This document shows positions 14,013 through 29,300 of a DNA stretch of 64,000 nucleotides, one piece after another. The DNA comes from Ficedula albicollis. Taxonomy: Eukaryota; Chordata; Aves; Passeriformes; Muscicapidae. The stretch's first letter is position 1; each line of letters begins with the position of its first letter. The position numbers were made by a program, and so were the translations under genes. The notes under the pieces are model-generated. The model did not search any database and was not told the origin of the DNA. It saw only the letters and a program-made list of their open reading frames with translations. Where the stretch lies: the NCBI RefSeq assembly GCF_000247815.1, contig NC_021676.1, positions 7,997,092 to 8,061,091 of the forward strand. Direction: 5' to 3'.

Positions 14013-17000
14013 TATGAACAAATCAGTAAGGATTAGGAACATAAGAAAAGGTGTCCTTGAGCAGAAGAACACTTCCTCAGTTATCAAGCACAGCCTCCAG
14101 CTCTCAGGCAGCAGGTGAACATAATTCATTAGCTGCCCTGCAGTCTCTGTGTACCTCATTTTGACTTGAGTTAAGCCAAAGGAAGGCAGAGTGGAGAGAA
14201 AAATGAAAGCAAGGCCATTGCTGCACGCCCCACTGGCACAAAGGTCAGCACTGTTCACCCAAGGCTCCTCCTTGGAGGCCCTGCACATGTCCCTGTTCAT
14301 CCCATCCCAAGCCCTCTGTACCATAGAGAATTGCCTGCACAGGCAGCTCTTGTGCTTCCTGCCTCCAGTCTTGCCCCAGTGCAAAACCAGCTGCGTGAAG
14401 TACTGTACCACATCTATCTTGCCAAAGCACCAGGCTTTTCCCCCTTCAAACCCTCCCTAAAAACTTCATTCCAGGGTAATGTTGTCCAGCTCTGAGCACA
14501 TTGCCAGGATTTAATAATAAGAAGCTGCATGCAGAACATCAGGCCCTGGAAATAACCAGGTTACAGCACACCAGAGTGTCACCAGAGATAAAAAATGACC
14601 AACTGTCAGCTACATAGCAGAGACTGTATTTTCCAAAGTTTGCAGCTAACTCTGCTGGGTTCTTCTGCCCAAAGCTACTGTGTCTGACCTTCTGTATCTC
14701 ATGTTCTCTGGAAACATTATTTTCTTTGTAAGCAGTTGCTCTACCTTAGCTAGGAGAAAGAAAACATGGATTCAGTAACTTTTTGGGATCTGCTCTAGGT
14801 GGGTTGATAAATCAAGTAAAGAGACAAAATCACTTTTTCATTGTCATGCTTTTTTTGGATTTTGGTCCACAATGGTGAAGGAGGGGCGTTCACCCTGTTG
14901 ATACGAACTGCAAATAAAATCTTAAGTCACCCACTCTCCCATGTGCTTCAAAGGTCAGCGAGTCCTCTATAAGCTCAACCCATAAAAAAACTGTACTTGA
15001 GGGCTGCACAAAGGCATCACATGTGTAACTCTGCCTTGCCACTGATGAGTTGGAACTGAAGAGCTCTTGTGAAGCTGCATGGGTGATCCCTGAAAAACTC
15101 TCCTTGACAAGGAAGAATGCAATTTTAATCAAATAAAACATATACTGCAGGATAGAGACAACACGAGACACTGGGCAACTCCTTTACCAAAGCAAGAGCA
15201 GATTAAATAGGAGGCACTGGTGGTTTCACAACACAATCTAGAATCCCATGAGGTGATGTGTTATCTGGCAGGCAGGACAGTGAGAGGGAAGGCAGCCTGC
15301 CCACAGCCTGGCAGGCTGTTAACTTTGGTGGGCAAGCTGCACTCACATGGGGAGTCCCAGAAACTTCTGTAGACTTTGAATATGGATTCCCTGCACCGCA
15401 CAAACTTGATGGATAAACTTACTGATAGTTATCTCCCAGAAGTTGTTTTTAAGTAAAGAAGTTCCCAGAGTTATTTGAGTAAATGTTTCTAGTGGGGGGT
15501 AAATTCAATTTTCTGTAGTTCAAAATATTATGCAGATTTCCATCTGCTTTCTTGCAATGGAAAAAAAAACCAGTTCCAGATTATTAATCTATTCACAATA
15601 CCACTCAGTTGTTCTCTTTGATTGATGACAAGTGTTTTTGGCATTAATATCCTAGTTCTTATATTCTGTTAATGTTGTGGGTAAGTATTTGTAGAAAACA
15701 AAACAAAAGTCTAGTTGAGAACAGATGCCCTAATTCTAATGGAAGAATTTCACACCAACTCCTTAAAGGCCTCTTCTGAACCCATATGAACCCCTACAGT
15801 GTGTTTTGCAGTTTCTCCCTCTCCCTGACATACTGTGCATCAGAGTAAAACGTTTTTAATTGCCCTGTCAGGCTTCCTTTCCCTCTTCCTGATTGTCACC
15901 ACCCCTCACTTACGGTCTGTGATGATCTTTATCTTAGGGCAGCTATCTTAGCCATGGATGTTAGCACTGTTCAATAACCCAGCCAAGAGAAATGATTTAG
16001 CTTTTATACAGTGGAAAAGCAGTACAGGAGAAGCATCACTAAGCTGCCAGATAAGAAGCTTACATTTCAACAGGGACAATAAAAATTCATTTCAGTTCTC
16101 CAGGCACGGAGTCACACTAACATTAACCTGGCAGTGGCAAAGTCTCTTAAGGGCCCATCCAGCTTCCACTGGAATCAGTAACAAAGTCACACTGGATGCA
16201 GGGCCAACCCTCCATCTGCCTGGTGATTATAATGGCAATAAACTGCATTTATAGAAATCCATACCCTTACAAATTAAAAAAAAAAAAAAAATCCAACAGG
16301 CAGTCTCCTTCCATTGTGGCTCTGTAGCCAGGGAATTTTCTAACACCTGTTAAATTCACTGTACTCTGCTGAAGAAGAGAATTAATGAAGCACAGTTCAA
16401 ACAAGTCTTCAAAAAGTATGGCCTATTTCCTTCCTCCTAAGTTCCTATGTGCTAGTAGTTTATGAAGTCAGAGTCCTCTGTCTGCATATTTTCTACAAGA
16501 ATATTGCACTATAACTTCACTTAAAAGTCCTACTCAATAGCATTAGTCCTGTTGTTAGTCAGGTTGGAAACACCTGTCTCTTGTCTGGCCCTAAGTCCTC
16601 TCTTCTCATTGCACTGTGTGGAAAGTCCCTCTGTGCAAATAGTGCTCTCTGTCATTTTCTAAATAGCAACCTTTTTGAAAGGGCTTTAAAAATGCCCCAA
16701 ATACAATTTCAGGAACCAGCCAACACCAATATTCCAGATCCACCCTGTGCTTCAGTCTCTGTTTAAAATCTGCATGGGACATTTCTTAAGGGAGTGTTTT
16801 TCCCCTGTGACCTTTGGCAAAATTTCACCTTTCACCAGTTACATCACCTGTGGATGGAATGAAATAAGAATCCAACTGCCTGCTGCCAGGTGATCTTGAA
16901 AAATTCTGTCCACTCTTTCACAAAGCCCTGAGAAAGGGAAACCAATATCTGTGTTAGAGTGTTTTTAACCATAAATAATCACCCAAGAACGTGCAGTTGT

Positions 17001-18777
17001 GTGTTTATGCAAACAAGGTCTTCACAAGTTATGTGTAAACGAAACTCCACATTTTGACATCTTACTCCGAATATGATAATTACATTGAGTATATAATAAA
17101 AATATTAAACTGAGCTTGATGACTATATTGGAGTACTAAGCAGTGGTTGTAGCTGAATGAATGGATGTGTCTACTACAGCTCAACTTTTTTTGTGCAGGA
17201 AGACATGGGGAAATCCTAATAAAGAGGCAACTGGTACATGTTCAATATGTTTAATACTTCACTCCCTCATTTAGAGAACAAAGAGTTGCCTGTTTCACAC
17301 TACTGGTTTGGACAAAAGCAGGGCATGGAAATGTGTAATCTGCATTTTCTGAATAGTCAAGATTCACAAAGATGATTTCATGTCTCCTGTTGTTTTATGT
17401 TGGCATGCTAGCAGAAGGTCAAAAGAAGTAATCCGACATGTATTTTTTTTGCTACAATCCAGAATCAGAATCAGAAATACTCCCAGCTCTGTTGTGTCTG
17501 TAATGCAGTGTGAAGCATTGCTCTAATCTAAACACAGAACTATCACCACAGAGTGTAAAATTGAACTAATCTTTTAAATCAGTCTAAAATTACCACTCCT
17601 ATCTCCCAGACCCAGCCTAACAAACTGATGAATATGTAAGAGTTTCTGATATCCAATGAGAAATCCAACTGTATAAAAAGAATAAAAGGATGATGGGAAG
17701 AGAGTCTGATTTTTCTCAGGAAGCTGCTCCTGCTAATGTGATGAGGAAACTCCCACTGTGAACCACGTTGCTTCCATCATGTGGGACAACTTTATGAGAC
17801 CGTGTCATTTTGTAGCTTTGGAAAAACACTGCAAAATGAATTTTCCTGGCAATTTTGACAACAAAATGTGTTTAACCTTAAGTTGTAATGATCAGACTGA
17901 CAGCCTTTTTGTAAATAATTCATATAAAAATTCATAACACAGGACTATGCAATTCAGATCCAGAGATGTGCACCTGTAACATGGCCAACACAGAGAACTA
18001 AGTACTCATTGCAATCAATTTCACTGGGCAGTTCTAGCTAAATATGCCCTACATTTATTTAAGTTTGAAAGAGGAGAGAAAGAATGATCTAATGCTGGTG
18101 TGTGCTTTATCTATTAATAGTCTGTTAGGTAACTGTCACCTTTTGGCAAGTTTAATTTTTCTGACACTAAACAGCAAAATATGAGATGTGCTTTTACATT
18201 ATACAAGAGCTAGCACCTTCCATTAGTGTTCCTGGTTGTTACATGAATTTATTACTTTGTACTGTTCTCACCTACAGGCATGGGAATGTCTCATCTTTCT
18301 TGCCTGGAAAGGGACTTTTTGTGCCTGAATGCATGTTTGCTTTTCTCCTAAAATCAGAAGAAGACATGAATATCTGAAGCCATGTTTTCTCCTGGTCCTG
18401 GTGGACATGCCAGCATCAGCCAAGAGTGGGGAGTTTCCCATCTGGGGAAACAACTTCCCGTTTTTCTGGCCCAGGTCTGAAGTGCAGGTCTGGCCTCATC
18501 TCCTCCTCTGTGTTCACCTCCTTCTTCCCACAGCAGCTGTTTGCTTTTTCTTTCTCTGTTCAAGGCCTATTTGGATTAACTTCTGTTCTCCACCACTTTT
18601 ACGCAAAAGCGTCCCTAAGGCCCTTGATTTCCTGAACCCTTCTAGCAAATTTCGGTGTGAATATCTGTGTAGCAAATGTAGAAATTAGGACACTTATGAG
18701 GTCACCTATCCCAAATTGGGCAGCTGGAAGCTGCGGGGGGAAAGGGCATGACAATGCTCTGTGTGCAGGAGCACAGA
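14013..18777. other. Non-coding sequence, A/T-rich, no gene recognised
   Basis: No recognisable exons. Reading frames are sparse, especially from 16800 to 18180, which is A/T-rich. An A16 run is at 16276-16291. I read it as intergenic DNA upstream of PLS3. Conserved non-coding elements could be present but cannot be judged from one sequence. Confidence 0.5.
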
Positions 18778-18979
18778 ATAACAGGGTGTAGGGGATAACA
18801 GGGTGCAAGGGATAACAGGGTACAGGGGATAATGGGGTGCAAGGGATAACAGGATGATAGGGATAACAGGGTGCAAGGGATAACGGGGTGTAGGGGATAA
18901 CGGTGTGCAAGGGATAACGGTGTGCAAGGGATAACGGGGTGTAGGGGATAACGGGGTACAAGGGATAACGGGGTACAGG
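18778..18979. repeat. 17-bp VNTR, ~12 tandem copies
   Basis: The unit has the form ataacRGGGTgYAaGGG. It is repeated about 12 times in register, with variants at a few positions (agg/cgg, tgt/tgc/tac). It ends about 420 bp before the G-run in the CpG island. Because 17 is not a multiple of three, all three frames are open on the minus strand, giving overlapping false 'protein repeats'. At 18858-18872 one copy shares 15 consecutive bases with the recognition site of the homing endonuclease I-SceI. I regard that as coincidence. Confidence 0.96.
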
Positions 18980-19299
18980 CACCTTCACTGCCCTTACTGC
19001 TGGTGGGAGTCAGGCTCTGTGCCTGCCCCCGGCTCTGCTCTGCGGGGAGTTCCTCGCCCAATGCGCGCCAGTACCACCTTTCCCTGGACATCCTCAGCAT
19101 CGCCATGCAGAGTTGTTCCTGGGGAGACAAGGGGAATTTGCGAGAGAAGCCCAGAGCTCCTCTGCCTGCGTGGCAGGGCTGAGGCAGCCAGCGCTGCCTG
19201 TGCATGGGAGACACGGTGTGAGCACAGAGGGAAGGGATGCCTGTAGAGAAGAAAGGATGCCTGCTTGGAGGAGAATTGCGCACAGGAGAAGAATGAGGG

Positions 19300-20300
<1,001 letters not shown>

Positions 20301-23300
20301 TCTTTTGTGCACGGTAGCATTCCCAAAGCAGAGAGTGTGAGGAAATGGGGACGACTTCTCATCTAATTGAAGCGGGGTGAAGTAAAGTGAAGTCGTGGGA
20401 CAGCTGCGTGGGTTTATTTTTATACATCTCTAATTTGGACTGGGAGAGGAAGTGTCACCCTACTGCCCCTAACAATGGCTTCTTGTTGGGAGCCTGGGAA
20501 GGGAAGGAGAAGCACAGGGAAATTTTCAGGACTTGAAGCTTCAAACTTTCCTTTGCTGGGGCACCCTAATGCTGCCTGGAAGTGTTGTAATGGATTACAT
20601 CAAGTCCCAGTGCTCACAGAGGTAACAACTGCAGGCATGACTGTGCTCCAGTTATAAGTTTTTCTAAGTAGAAATAGTGATGAAACATGTGGATGGGAAC
20701 AGACCTCCAGCTAATGATTCCTTGGGACAGGCTGCATTGCCTGCTCTGTAAGAGCATCTGTACCTTCAAGCAGGGCATCACTTGGACTCGCTGATTTCTT
20801 TTCAGGACAGCTGCTGGTACAGATCTGAGCAAATGCCGTTGAATCAGCCTTTGAGGTTGTTATTGCTGTTACACAATTCCAGAGGAATGTGAGAGCTGGG
20901 CTTCCTGTTTTTGGTCAATCTGTAGAAGCGACTATAAAAGATAATAGATATCTCAAGTAAATTGCTTTTGCATGACAACTTGGAGCCATTGTTCAGCCAG
21001 TAACACTTGTGACTTCTCCAGTGAGCCTGGTAACCTGAGAAGCAAAACTCCTTAATGCTGGGAGACTTGTTCAGAGTAACTTTAAAGACAACAGCTGGAA
21101 CCTGGACATAAAGAGGGAATAGTTACCGGGATCAGCATGTGCTAGTGCTGTGCATAATGATGTATAGAAATTCAATCTGTTTTGAAAAGAAATCTTGTGC
21201 AAAGAGGAGCTGCTGGTAGCTTGTGAGTGGACAGCAGTGATTCAGGGGGATTAGTGGACACAAGGCGAGTCCCCTGGGTGCAATATCCTGCAGCCGATTC
21301 TGCCCTGGGGGTGTTTGATGGTCTTATGTGCGGTGTGTGCACACACAGAGACTTAAAATTCCAGATCTGTTTGTTTGCATCTAAATAATTATTGAAAAAA
21401 AAGGAGTAAAATAATTTGTTAAATGAAACCTTTTCCAGGCGCTGTTGTTATTGTAGCCTGTTAATCTTGCCAACGGTTTAACAATTTGAGGATGTTGCTT
21501 GGCTGTAACCAAGCTCCTTTGAAGGAATTTTTTGCTTGTGAAAGGTGAATTACTCATTCTTTGTCTGAGTTAAGAGATCATAATGTGATTATTAAACTCA
21601 GTTATTCAGTGCTAGATAAAAAGAATTGTGTTTAGCAGGGTCTTTGTTCTCTTATCAGAGTTAATCTGATGAAGTTTCCCCTCTTGTAAAACACGCAAAC
21701 ATCTCCTCAGATTAAGAATGCCTCAAACTCCAGAAACCTATTTACCAGTTTTGGCTAGTTGAGCTTTACGGTGGAGGGGGCTCCGGGGACTGATGACTTC
21801 ATTAGGTATTTGGATAAATGCAGAAGAAGCCCTTCCCCTGGGGCTCCCTTACTGACTTCTCTGCTCGGGGTTTCAATTGTTGTGAGATTGAGATGGTGAG
21901 TGAAGGAATTGCAGCCTCGTTAAATGAGTGTGTGCAGAATTCACTCATGCGGGATCTTCTAGTAACTCTTTCCTGTGTTTACTTGGCTTTCTAGTGCAGT
22001 GACTTAAATGGCTGTGGAGGAGCGGAAATACAGCAGTTCTGGCTTTAGGGGAGCAGAGAGCGCTGCTCCGTGATTGATGGCAGGGATGTTGGGGACAGTT
22101 AATTCAGTAGTTGTGCTTAAGCAGCTGCTGGTGATCTGAGTGATCTGTGTGCCTTGTGAACCACTTAATCTGCACTTTTTGTGTAGGAAAACTGCAAGTG
22201 CTCCACTTGGAGCTTCAGTATGGCGGTTGCATTTTTGACAATGTATAACAGTGCATTGGGAGAAGATAAATACTTTTCTTTTACACGATTGGCAGTGAGT
22301 TTAGGGAGGGTGTGCTCATCACAGATGCTGTAATGCACTTCTTTATCTAAGTAGATGATGCGATCAGTAGCTCATTTCACACCTGGGGTTGTCTTGGTAG
22401 TGATACTTTAAGTGGTGATAATTTATTTGATGACGTGTCCCAACATACAGATAGTGTTCTTGGTAATCTGTTTTACAGAGCATTAAATAATAGGTGGTGA
22501 AACAGAAAGGGGCAGTGTTTTCAGCAGAGACAAAGACCAAGTAAGTTGTGCTTTATATCAGTATGAGGTATTTCTGGTTTGTGGTTGGGGTTTGTGTGGT
22601 TTTTTTAAGTTACCATGTTTTGCATCTCTTTGGGAGATCAGAGATGTGGACTGGAATTCTCTGGGGACATTTGTCCCTCTTTAGATACAGGCCTGCTAGC
22701 TTGATTTTCTTGCACGTGAATTGCCTGTGGCAGAGGAGGTGATGGAAAAGCAGCATCAAGCCTGCTTGTATTATTCCAGCACAGGTTTTGTACAGATCCA
22801 TCAGCGCCCTGCAAAGCACAGTCCTGGCTCTCTAATGGTGCTCACAAGGGCAGCTCTTGACCTGCCACGTCGGGAGGCAGTTTAACCCTGTGCAGGGATG
22901 TGGTGATGCTTCTGATCATGAACAGAGAGGAAAGCAAAGGAGGGAGATGCCAGCTGCTACAGTGGTGCTGTGGTTTGCAGAGGGTTGGAGAGATTAAATT
23001 TATGTTTATTTATGATTAAATTTATGTGGCTGCTAGTTGGTTTTTATCAGTGTACCACTCAGTAGCACTGAGCAGAAAAAGAAACATGGTTTAAGTTGAT
23101 GTTTTGTTCAGCCTTTGAGTATTACTCTGCCTCCACATATATTAGAGCAGTAATTCAGCATAAAATAAGCAGATTCTCATCTCTCCAGGCCAGCTGTTTA
23201 AACATGTGACTGACAAGCTATCAACCTGCCTGGTGCAATAACAGGTATTAATTTTTAACTTTCTTTTAAGTTTCTTGTCAAATTTGGAATAGCCGTGGCA

Positions 23301-26300
23301 TGATATGTTAATATTTATCAACCAATTACTGGTCTTTGCATGCTCAGCACTTTTTGTACTAAATACTACTGTGCATTTAGTAATCTGCGTACCTTTTTGG
23401 ACATTGAGCTCATGAAGTAATTAGAGTTGCTGATTACATCAAAAAATCCAAACATGAATACAGAAACCCCTACCAGCAGATGTGTGAAAGGTAGGTACTA
23501 AATTTTAAAAGTTTACTGAATAGCCTTAATACATACACAAAGCAAAACATTCCTGAATATCTTTTCTTTTCAAGCATGTTGCACAACTGAGACCAGGTCT
23601 TGTGATGAGAGTGACGCAAGTTTGAATTAAACCAGTATCTGTTGGGTTACTGTAACAAATGTCACAACATCACCTATCCGTGGCCCCCAAGCCTCTTGAT
23701 AGGCATCTGTTGACATCTTTGCACATCATTCCTATTGGCACATTGGGAGTTGGATTATTGCACAAGCAGCAGTGGTTGTGTTTGTGGTGGGTGATGTCCT
23801 GGCAGGGCTCTGCCTGCAGCACTGCCGGTAGGGGAGGGCATGAATGGATTGTTTCCCCTGTGACCCTCCCAGAGAGTTGCTCATACTCTTACTGCAGATT
23901 CAGCTATCCCTGCTTGCACCATTAAAGCTCTTTTCTAACCCTGCTGCTCTTGCTGCTGCTGGGTAAGTAGGTGGGAGGTGTGAAAGCTTCAGGCAATTGG
24001 GTGATGGTCCAGCATCTGCACCCTGGGTGCTGTGGCTGGGAGAAGTGATGCTCAGGGGGCATCCTGGAGGTCCCTGAGCAGCAGCAGCTCAGCTGACAGT
24101 GACTGGGCTGCTGTAATCACTTTCAGCCCTGTGACTGCTGGCCATGAATGAACTACTGTTGTGTCCCCTGCTCTGTACACAGGAGCTTGGGTGTGCCTGT
24201 GGGTGTACTGTCTCTCTTGGATTTATTGAATTAAAAATAGGTGTCTCTGGTGTGGTCTGTTCAGGGGGTAAGTATGAAGTGGTTGTGTTGAGACACAGCA
24301 GCATTAGTTCAGCTTCAGTCTTAGCAGCTGCCTGCTTTGTGCTCTTCAATGCTGAAGTTGTAGGTGATGTGTCAAGCCTGTCCTGTCCTTGCTAGTGTTT
24401 CCTGCCCTGGATATCCTTCCTGCTTCTAGGTCAAGTTTCTCTGGAGTCTTGGATAGCACCTTTCCATGTGTTGTGAGATCCACTTGGAGCACTGCAGAAT
24501 GGTTGTGAAAAGTCTTCTGGTTTGTGCACGTACTTCCCAAGTGAAGGGCTGAAGGTGTTGATTTCTTTGCCCTACCTGGGTGGCATTGCCAGGCTGTGCC
24601 ATCAGCATGGGGTCAGGGGATCCTGGCTGTCAGAAATCCTCCTTCCTCATCTCACTGTGCTGCAGCCCCCAGTCCACCCCATCTCCAGTGGCAAATGGCA
24701 CTGGCACACCTGGGGTGAGTGTGCTGTGACACTGGGGACATGCTGCCTGGGGAGGGTGATGAAGGCCCACTCTTTTAACTGTTGATTGAGGAGAGTATTT
24801 GATTATAGCAAAAAAAAAATGGGACTTGTGTGTTTGTGGCTGCAGAGCCCAGTTGGGGCAGCAGGCACTGCATTTGATATTTCAGGTGTTTGGTGTGCTT
24901 CTGTGTGATCTTGCCAGCCTTGTAAAGAGCAACCTGTAACAGCTAACCAAGCAAATGTGGTTATTTGGTGGAGCTGAAGACCCCACTTAATAGGGCTGGA
25001 GAGTGGGGTGGGAGGAGAAAACATTCACATCTGCACTCTGCTAGTGCCACGCTGTTTGATCTGGAGGTGGTGGCATTGGAGGTGACAGAGCTCTTCCTGT
25101 GGTGGGCACATCTGACATCAGTGCTGACCACGACTGACATCAGTGCTGACCAGCAGCTGCCCTGGCATCAGGACTGTTTGCTTGGCTGCTCCCCCTTCTC
25201 CCAGCAGCTCTGTTCCCATCAGGGGTGTGGACTTCCCTGGGCAGGGTGCTGAGCCGTGGTGGCCAGCCAGTCCACTCAGTTACTGTGGCATCTGCTGGTC
25301 TCCTGGGAATCTATAATCTGTTGGCTTTTTTTGGTAATAGATTTAAAATGCCAAAGATGATAAAGCAAGTCCTGTCTGGCCTGCTTGGAAGAATTATATC
25401 ACATGTGCTGCTCTAACTGCTAGGGTTTTCTCTATGGGTTTGTGGGTTCGTGGGCTACTTAAAGCTAATTTTGCACTGGGTTTGTGAGTGGCATGATGAT
25501 GAAAAGGGGGCTTCCATGCCAGCTGAGATGGACCTATCCACAGTCATTCTTTCCCTTTTGTTTGTTTTGCCAGCTGATTCCTGTTGGTTTGTCTCTACCT
25601 TTCACAGCTGAGCTGTGAGGGTGACCCTGCCCATGACATGCAGCATCCTTGGCAGGTGGGCTGCTTGCCTTAGGTCCCCTTCCTTGTGTCCCCCTGTGCT
25701 GGCTGCTCTGCACTCTCCTGCACCCTGTGCTGCTGGGCAATGCACACATTCCTGGGGGCAAATTGACTCCTCCTGCAACATCCAGGCTGTCCCCATGGGC
25801 TGTGGTGGCCTGTGCACTACAAACATTTGGGGTTAGTATGGAAGAAATAAAATAATGATAGATGTGACATGTCTGAGGATGTGGGGAGCAGGATCACTGT
25901 CTGAAATGGGAAGCTCTGGTTAGGACTGCTGCAGATTGCTCATGTCAATCCATACGGGCCATGTGCTTCTAACAAGTCTCCTTGTCTCATTTCCTTCTCT
26001 GAAATGCTTACAGCTGTTTTTCCTGCCGCTTCAGTAGGTTTTTTGTTCCTGTAAAAAGAGTGACAGCTCACAGATGCTGCTGGGAGTCCCCACTGAATAG
26101 CTGGGAAGAGAGAGACTGTTACTGAGATGTTCAAGAGAAGATAAAGTGTAGTGTCTTTGTGGGAGGCCTGATTACTGATGTTTTAAGTAAACTTTTTTGT
26201 TTTTTCTTTTTAAACTTGACAATAGACTTAACTGTCTCATTCAGTGTTTCCTCATCATATACTGCCCTTAGTGATGTATGTTGAGAGGAGGTAGTTGATG

Positions 26301-29300
26301 AGGTCACTTATGTGTAGAGCAAGCAAGGATGAAGTTGTTGATGATCATGTGTTGAGGTGTTCATGCTATGCTTATAATGTTTGGGTTAAACTTCACGATG
26401 TTGCTCAGATGTTGGCTTTTTTCCTAAAGAAGTCTATGACCAAAGTGATGGCAGTGCTTGAAGTTCATCATTGCTGGTCCTCCCCTTGTCCCAGTGTACC
26501 ATCCTGCCCTTTCTGCATTCTGCCAGAAGAAGTAATTGCAGACTTCTGTAGTTGGGTTAATGATCCAGCCCTGGCTGGGTGAAGAAGGAGCTGTAGAGAT
26601 GCTGATGCCTATGCACGTGTTTCACAGTTTATGGCTGGGTGCTAAAGGGGCACCTGAAGACAGTGAGAGAAGCTATCTGTATCTGCTTTTAGACAAATAA
26701 CCTGTGCGTTGCAAGGAATGTGGGGCTAACGTGGCAAAGTAAATGGCTGTGCTGAGTTGGCTTGAATGCCAAGTTAAGACAGGGTCTGTAGCAAGTAAAA
26801 CCTAGTCGTATGTTATGTCTGAAGTCCCTGTAATCTTGGATTTGTTTAGGTGCTGAGAGTACAAAAAAATCTCTGCTTTTAGTGGGTTGGTTGCCTGTTG
26901 GCCATAAGCCCTAAATGAGCAAAACTTGCCTTCTTTTCCAATCCTCTGCTTTGCCTTTTTTGGATCCCAACTGCACAAAACAGTGAGGTGTCCCAGCAGC
27001 TGTTGTACTGGTGTCTGAGATGGGAAACCTTGTATGGGATCCTGTGGTATGTCTATGGCTGGTGACTGTTTTCCTGCCTCGTCCTCCCAAGGGTCTCACT
27101 GCTGTGCAAGGAGCCATGGGTTGGCTTTTCCTCCTGTAAAAAATGTACTGGGGCTATGGTCTCCTCAGCCCATGTTATAAATTATAAACTACTGCGGGAA
27201 CTGGAAAATGGAGTAATTCTGATTTGTGTTCTTTCAAAGCCCTGTTCTTTAGACCAAAATACACAGGATAAGTCTGGCCCTTCCCTCTATTCACTTTTCA
27301 TAGTCTCCTTTGTTTTTAATTTATATATCTTTTTATTCTAAATTCCTCCCATCCCCAAAATAGAACAGACATCAGCCTGCAAGCAAAGATTGCCAGGCAT
27401 TGGTCTTGTGGATTGTAGTGGCTTTTTGGCCTGGTTGGAGACTGAGCCCCACCCTACGTAGGCTTGGATTAAAAATAGTCTTTCTTTTCATCAGTCTGAA
27501 AACTGTACACAACACATCTATGTCTTGGTTTCTGGGGTATTGGCAGCCACAGGAAGCCCTTCAGCTATAAAATGCCTCAAAAAATCTGTTTGGTGCTAAT
27601 TAATCCAAAAATGCTAAGGTGACCACTGTTGGAAAGGTGTAGACCAGATGTCTGACTGCCAGCCATGTAGTTATCATAGATGCTGATCAAAGTTTAACTG
27701 TGAAGGGCCTGAAACACTTGCAAACTCCAGTCCACAGCCTGTGCATTAGGCTGGCACTTTAAAGTCTCAGCTCAGGTGCTGCAGGGATGTCCAGGGCCAG
27801 GAGACTGCCCCACAGCCTCCAGCTCAGTCCTGTCTGTCCAGACCTGAGCTGCACACTCCTTCCTCTCTGTATGAAACAGAAAAAACATTGAGGGCAGGAG
27901 GCTGACTGGTATCTGGCGTGGTGATCTCATTCCCCCACTGCCTCTTGGAAAACTCAAGCTTCTTAGGCAAGTCTGAGTGGTTGACCATGGCATAGCAGAG
28001 GGAAGATCTGATTGTCTCCTTGCCCTGGGCGTCTGTTCTCTGCCTCAGAACCTCAAGTGTTGACTTCTTGTGTTGTTCCATTTGTTTTCCACTGCCCTTG
28101 GCCATGCTTGGTGGGGCAGGGAGTCCTTTTCCAGGGTGGTAGGAAATGCTGCTGGCAGGCTGTGGCTGCTCTGTGGGGAAAGGCAGGATGCAGCTGAGCC
28201 AGGATCTGGAAGCAGGCGGTGCTGCCTGGCAATTCTTCCAGCTTAGCCACAGCCTTTATGGTTGTTTGGGGCAGGGGTGGGGGTGAATGAGCAGGGGAGT
28301 GTGATGGGAGGAGGACAGGGAGACTGCCCAGTGCTGTTCCATGGCTGTTAATGACTGGTGTGCTCTGTGTGACCTTGGTGATCAAAGGTCTCTCTGTAAT
28401 CAGAGAAAATGCTGCCTTCTCTCCAGTTTTTTGTAGACTCTGCCTTGGTCTGTTCTGTTTCTGGTAATTCTATTCTAGAGTAGACTGTAAAAAAAAACTT
28501 TGAAATGTGAAATATTTTTCACATGTGAAGTATTGCCTCATAAAACCTTTGTAAACAATCATGAAACTGTCTGTAGAAGGACACTAGGAGGATTTTATTT
28601 CTCCCAAAGCCTAGGGATGAGCTTTCAGTTTTTGTCTAACTCAGTTTTTTACTTTGAGAGTCAAGGGGCTATTTATTAATATCTCAAATTCTTAAAGTGG
28701 AAAAACTGACTTGTACAGTTAGGTCTTTACTAAAGACTTTTTTTTTTTTGCCCTGGCTAGAGGAAACTGAATTTTTCTTGAAAATATGCTAGCCATGCTG
28801 TTTTAAAACACTGTATATATACAGGAACTTACACAAGGCAAAGTGAGTTGATGCCTGCTGCAGGGTCAGGTCAAGGCAAGGAAAAATCTGCAAAACACCA
28901 GCTTGGGGAAAAGCATAAAGGAGATCTGGTAATCTGGTAGATGAGACAGGCTGAGTAACATCAGAAATGCTGCTGGTGTGTATCAGTGTTTCCCATACAG
29001 CTGCAGAATGGGGCTGTGGCTCAGAGAGATCCTGTAGGTAATCCTGCCCTGGCCTCTGTCCTGTTATTGTAGCTTCTGCTGAAGTTTCGTGTGCTAGAAC
29101 TGCCTCTCCTGCCTTGTGCCCAAATGATGGGGAGACTGCCTTGCTAGGAGGAAAATAGAAATAATTGATTGCAGAGTTCCAGGGACCTCCTCTTGGATTG
29201 CTACTGAAATTGTTGTCTTTTTGAGATGGTGGGAAAAGAAGCTTTAGAAAAATCCCCTTTGTTTTCTCTTGATTTTTTTTTCCCCCTGAAGGTTGACATA

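Noticed and set aside
18858..18872. Partial I-SceI homing-endonuclease site, or a CRISPR-like array, in the 17-bp repeat
   Set aside because: The match stops at 15 of 18 bases and no endonuclease gene is near. The copies are direct tandem units without spacers in vertebrate DNA.
18599..19283. Minus-strand frames with a repeated Pro/Tyr/Leu-rich peptide resembling a repeat protein
   Set aside because: The 17-bp VNTR is read in all three frames, which is expected by chance. There is no start context, splice signal or family match.
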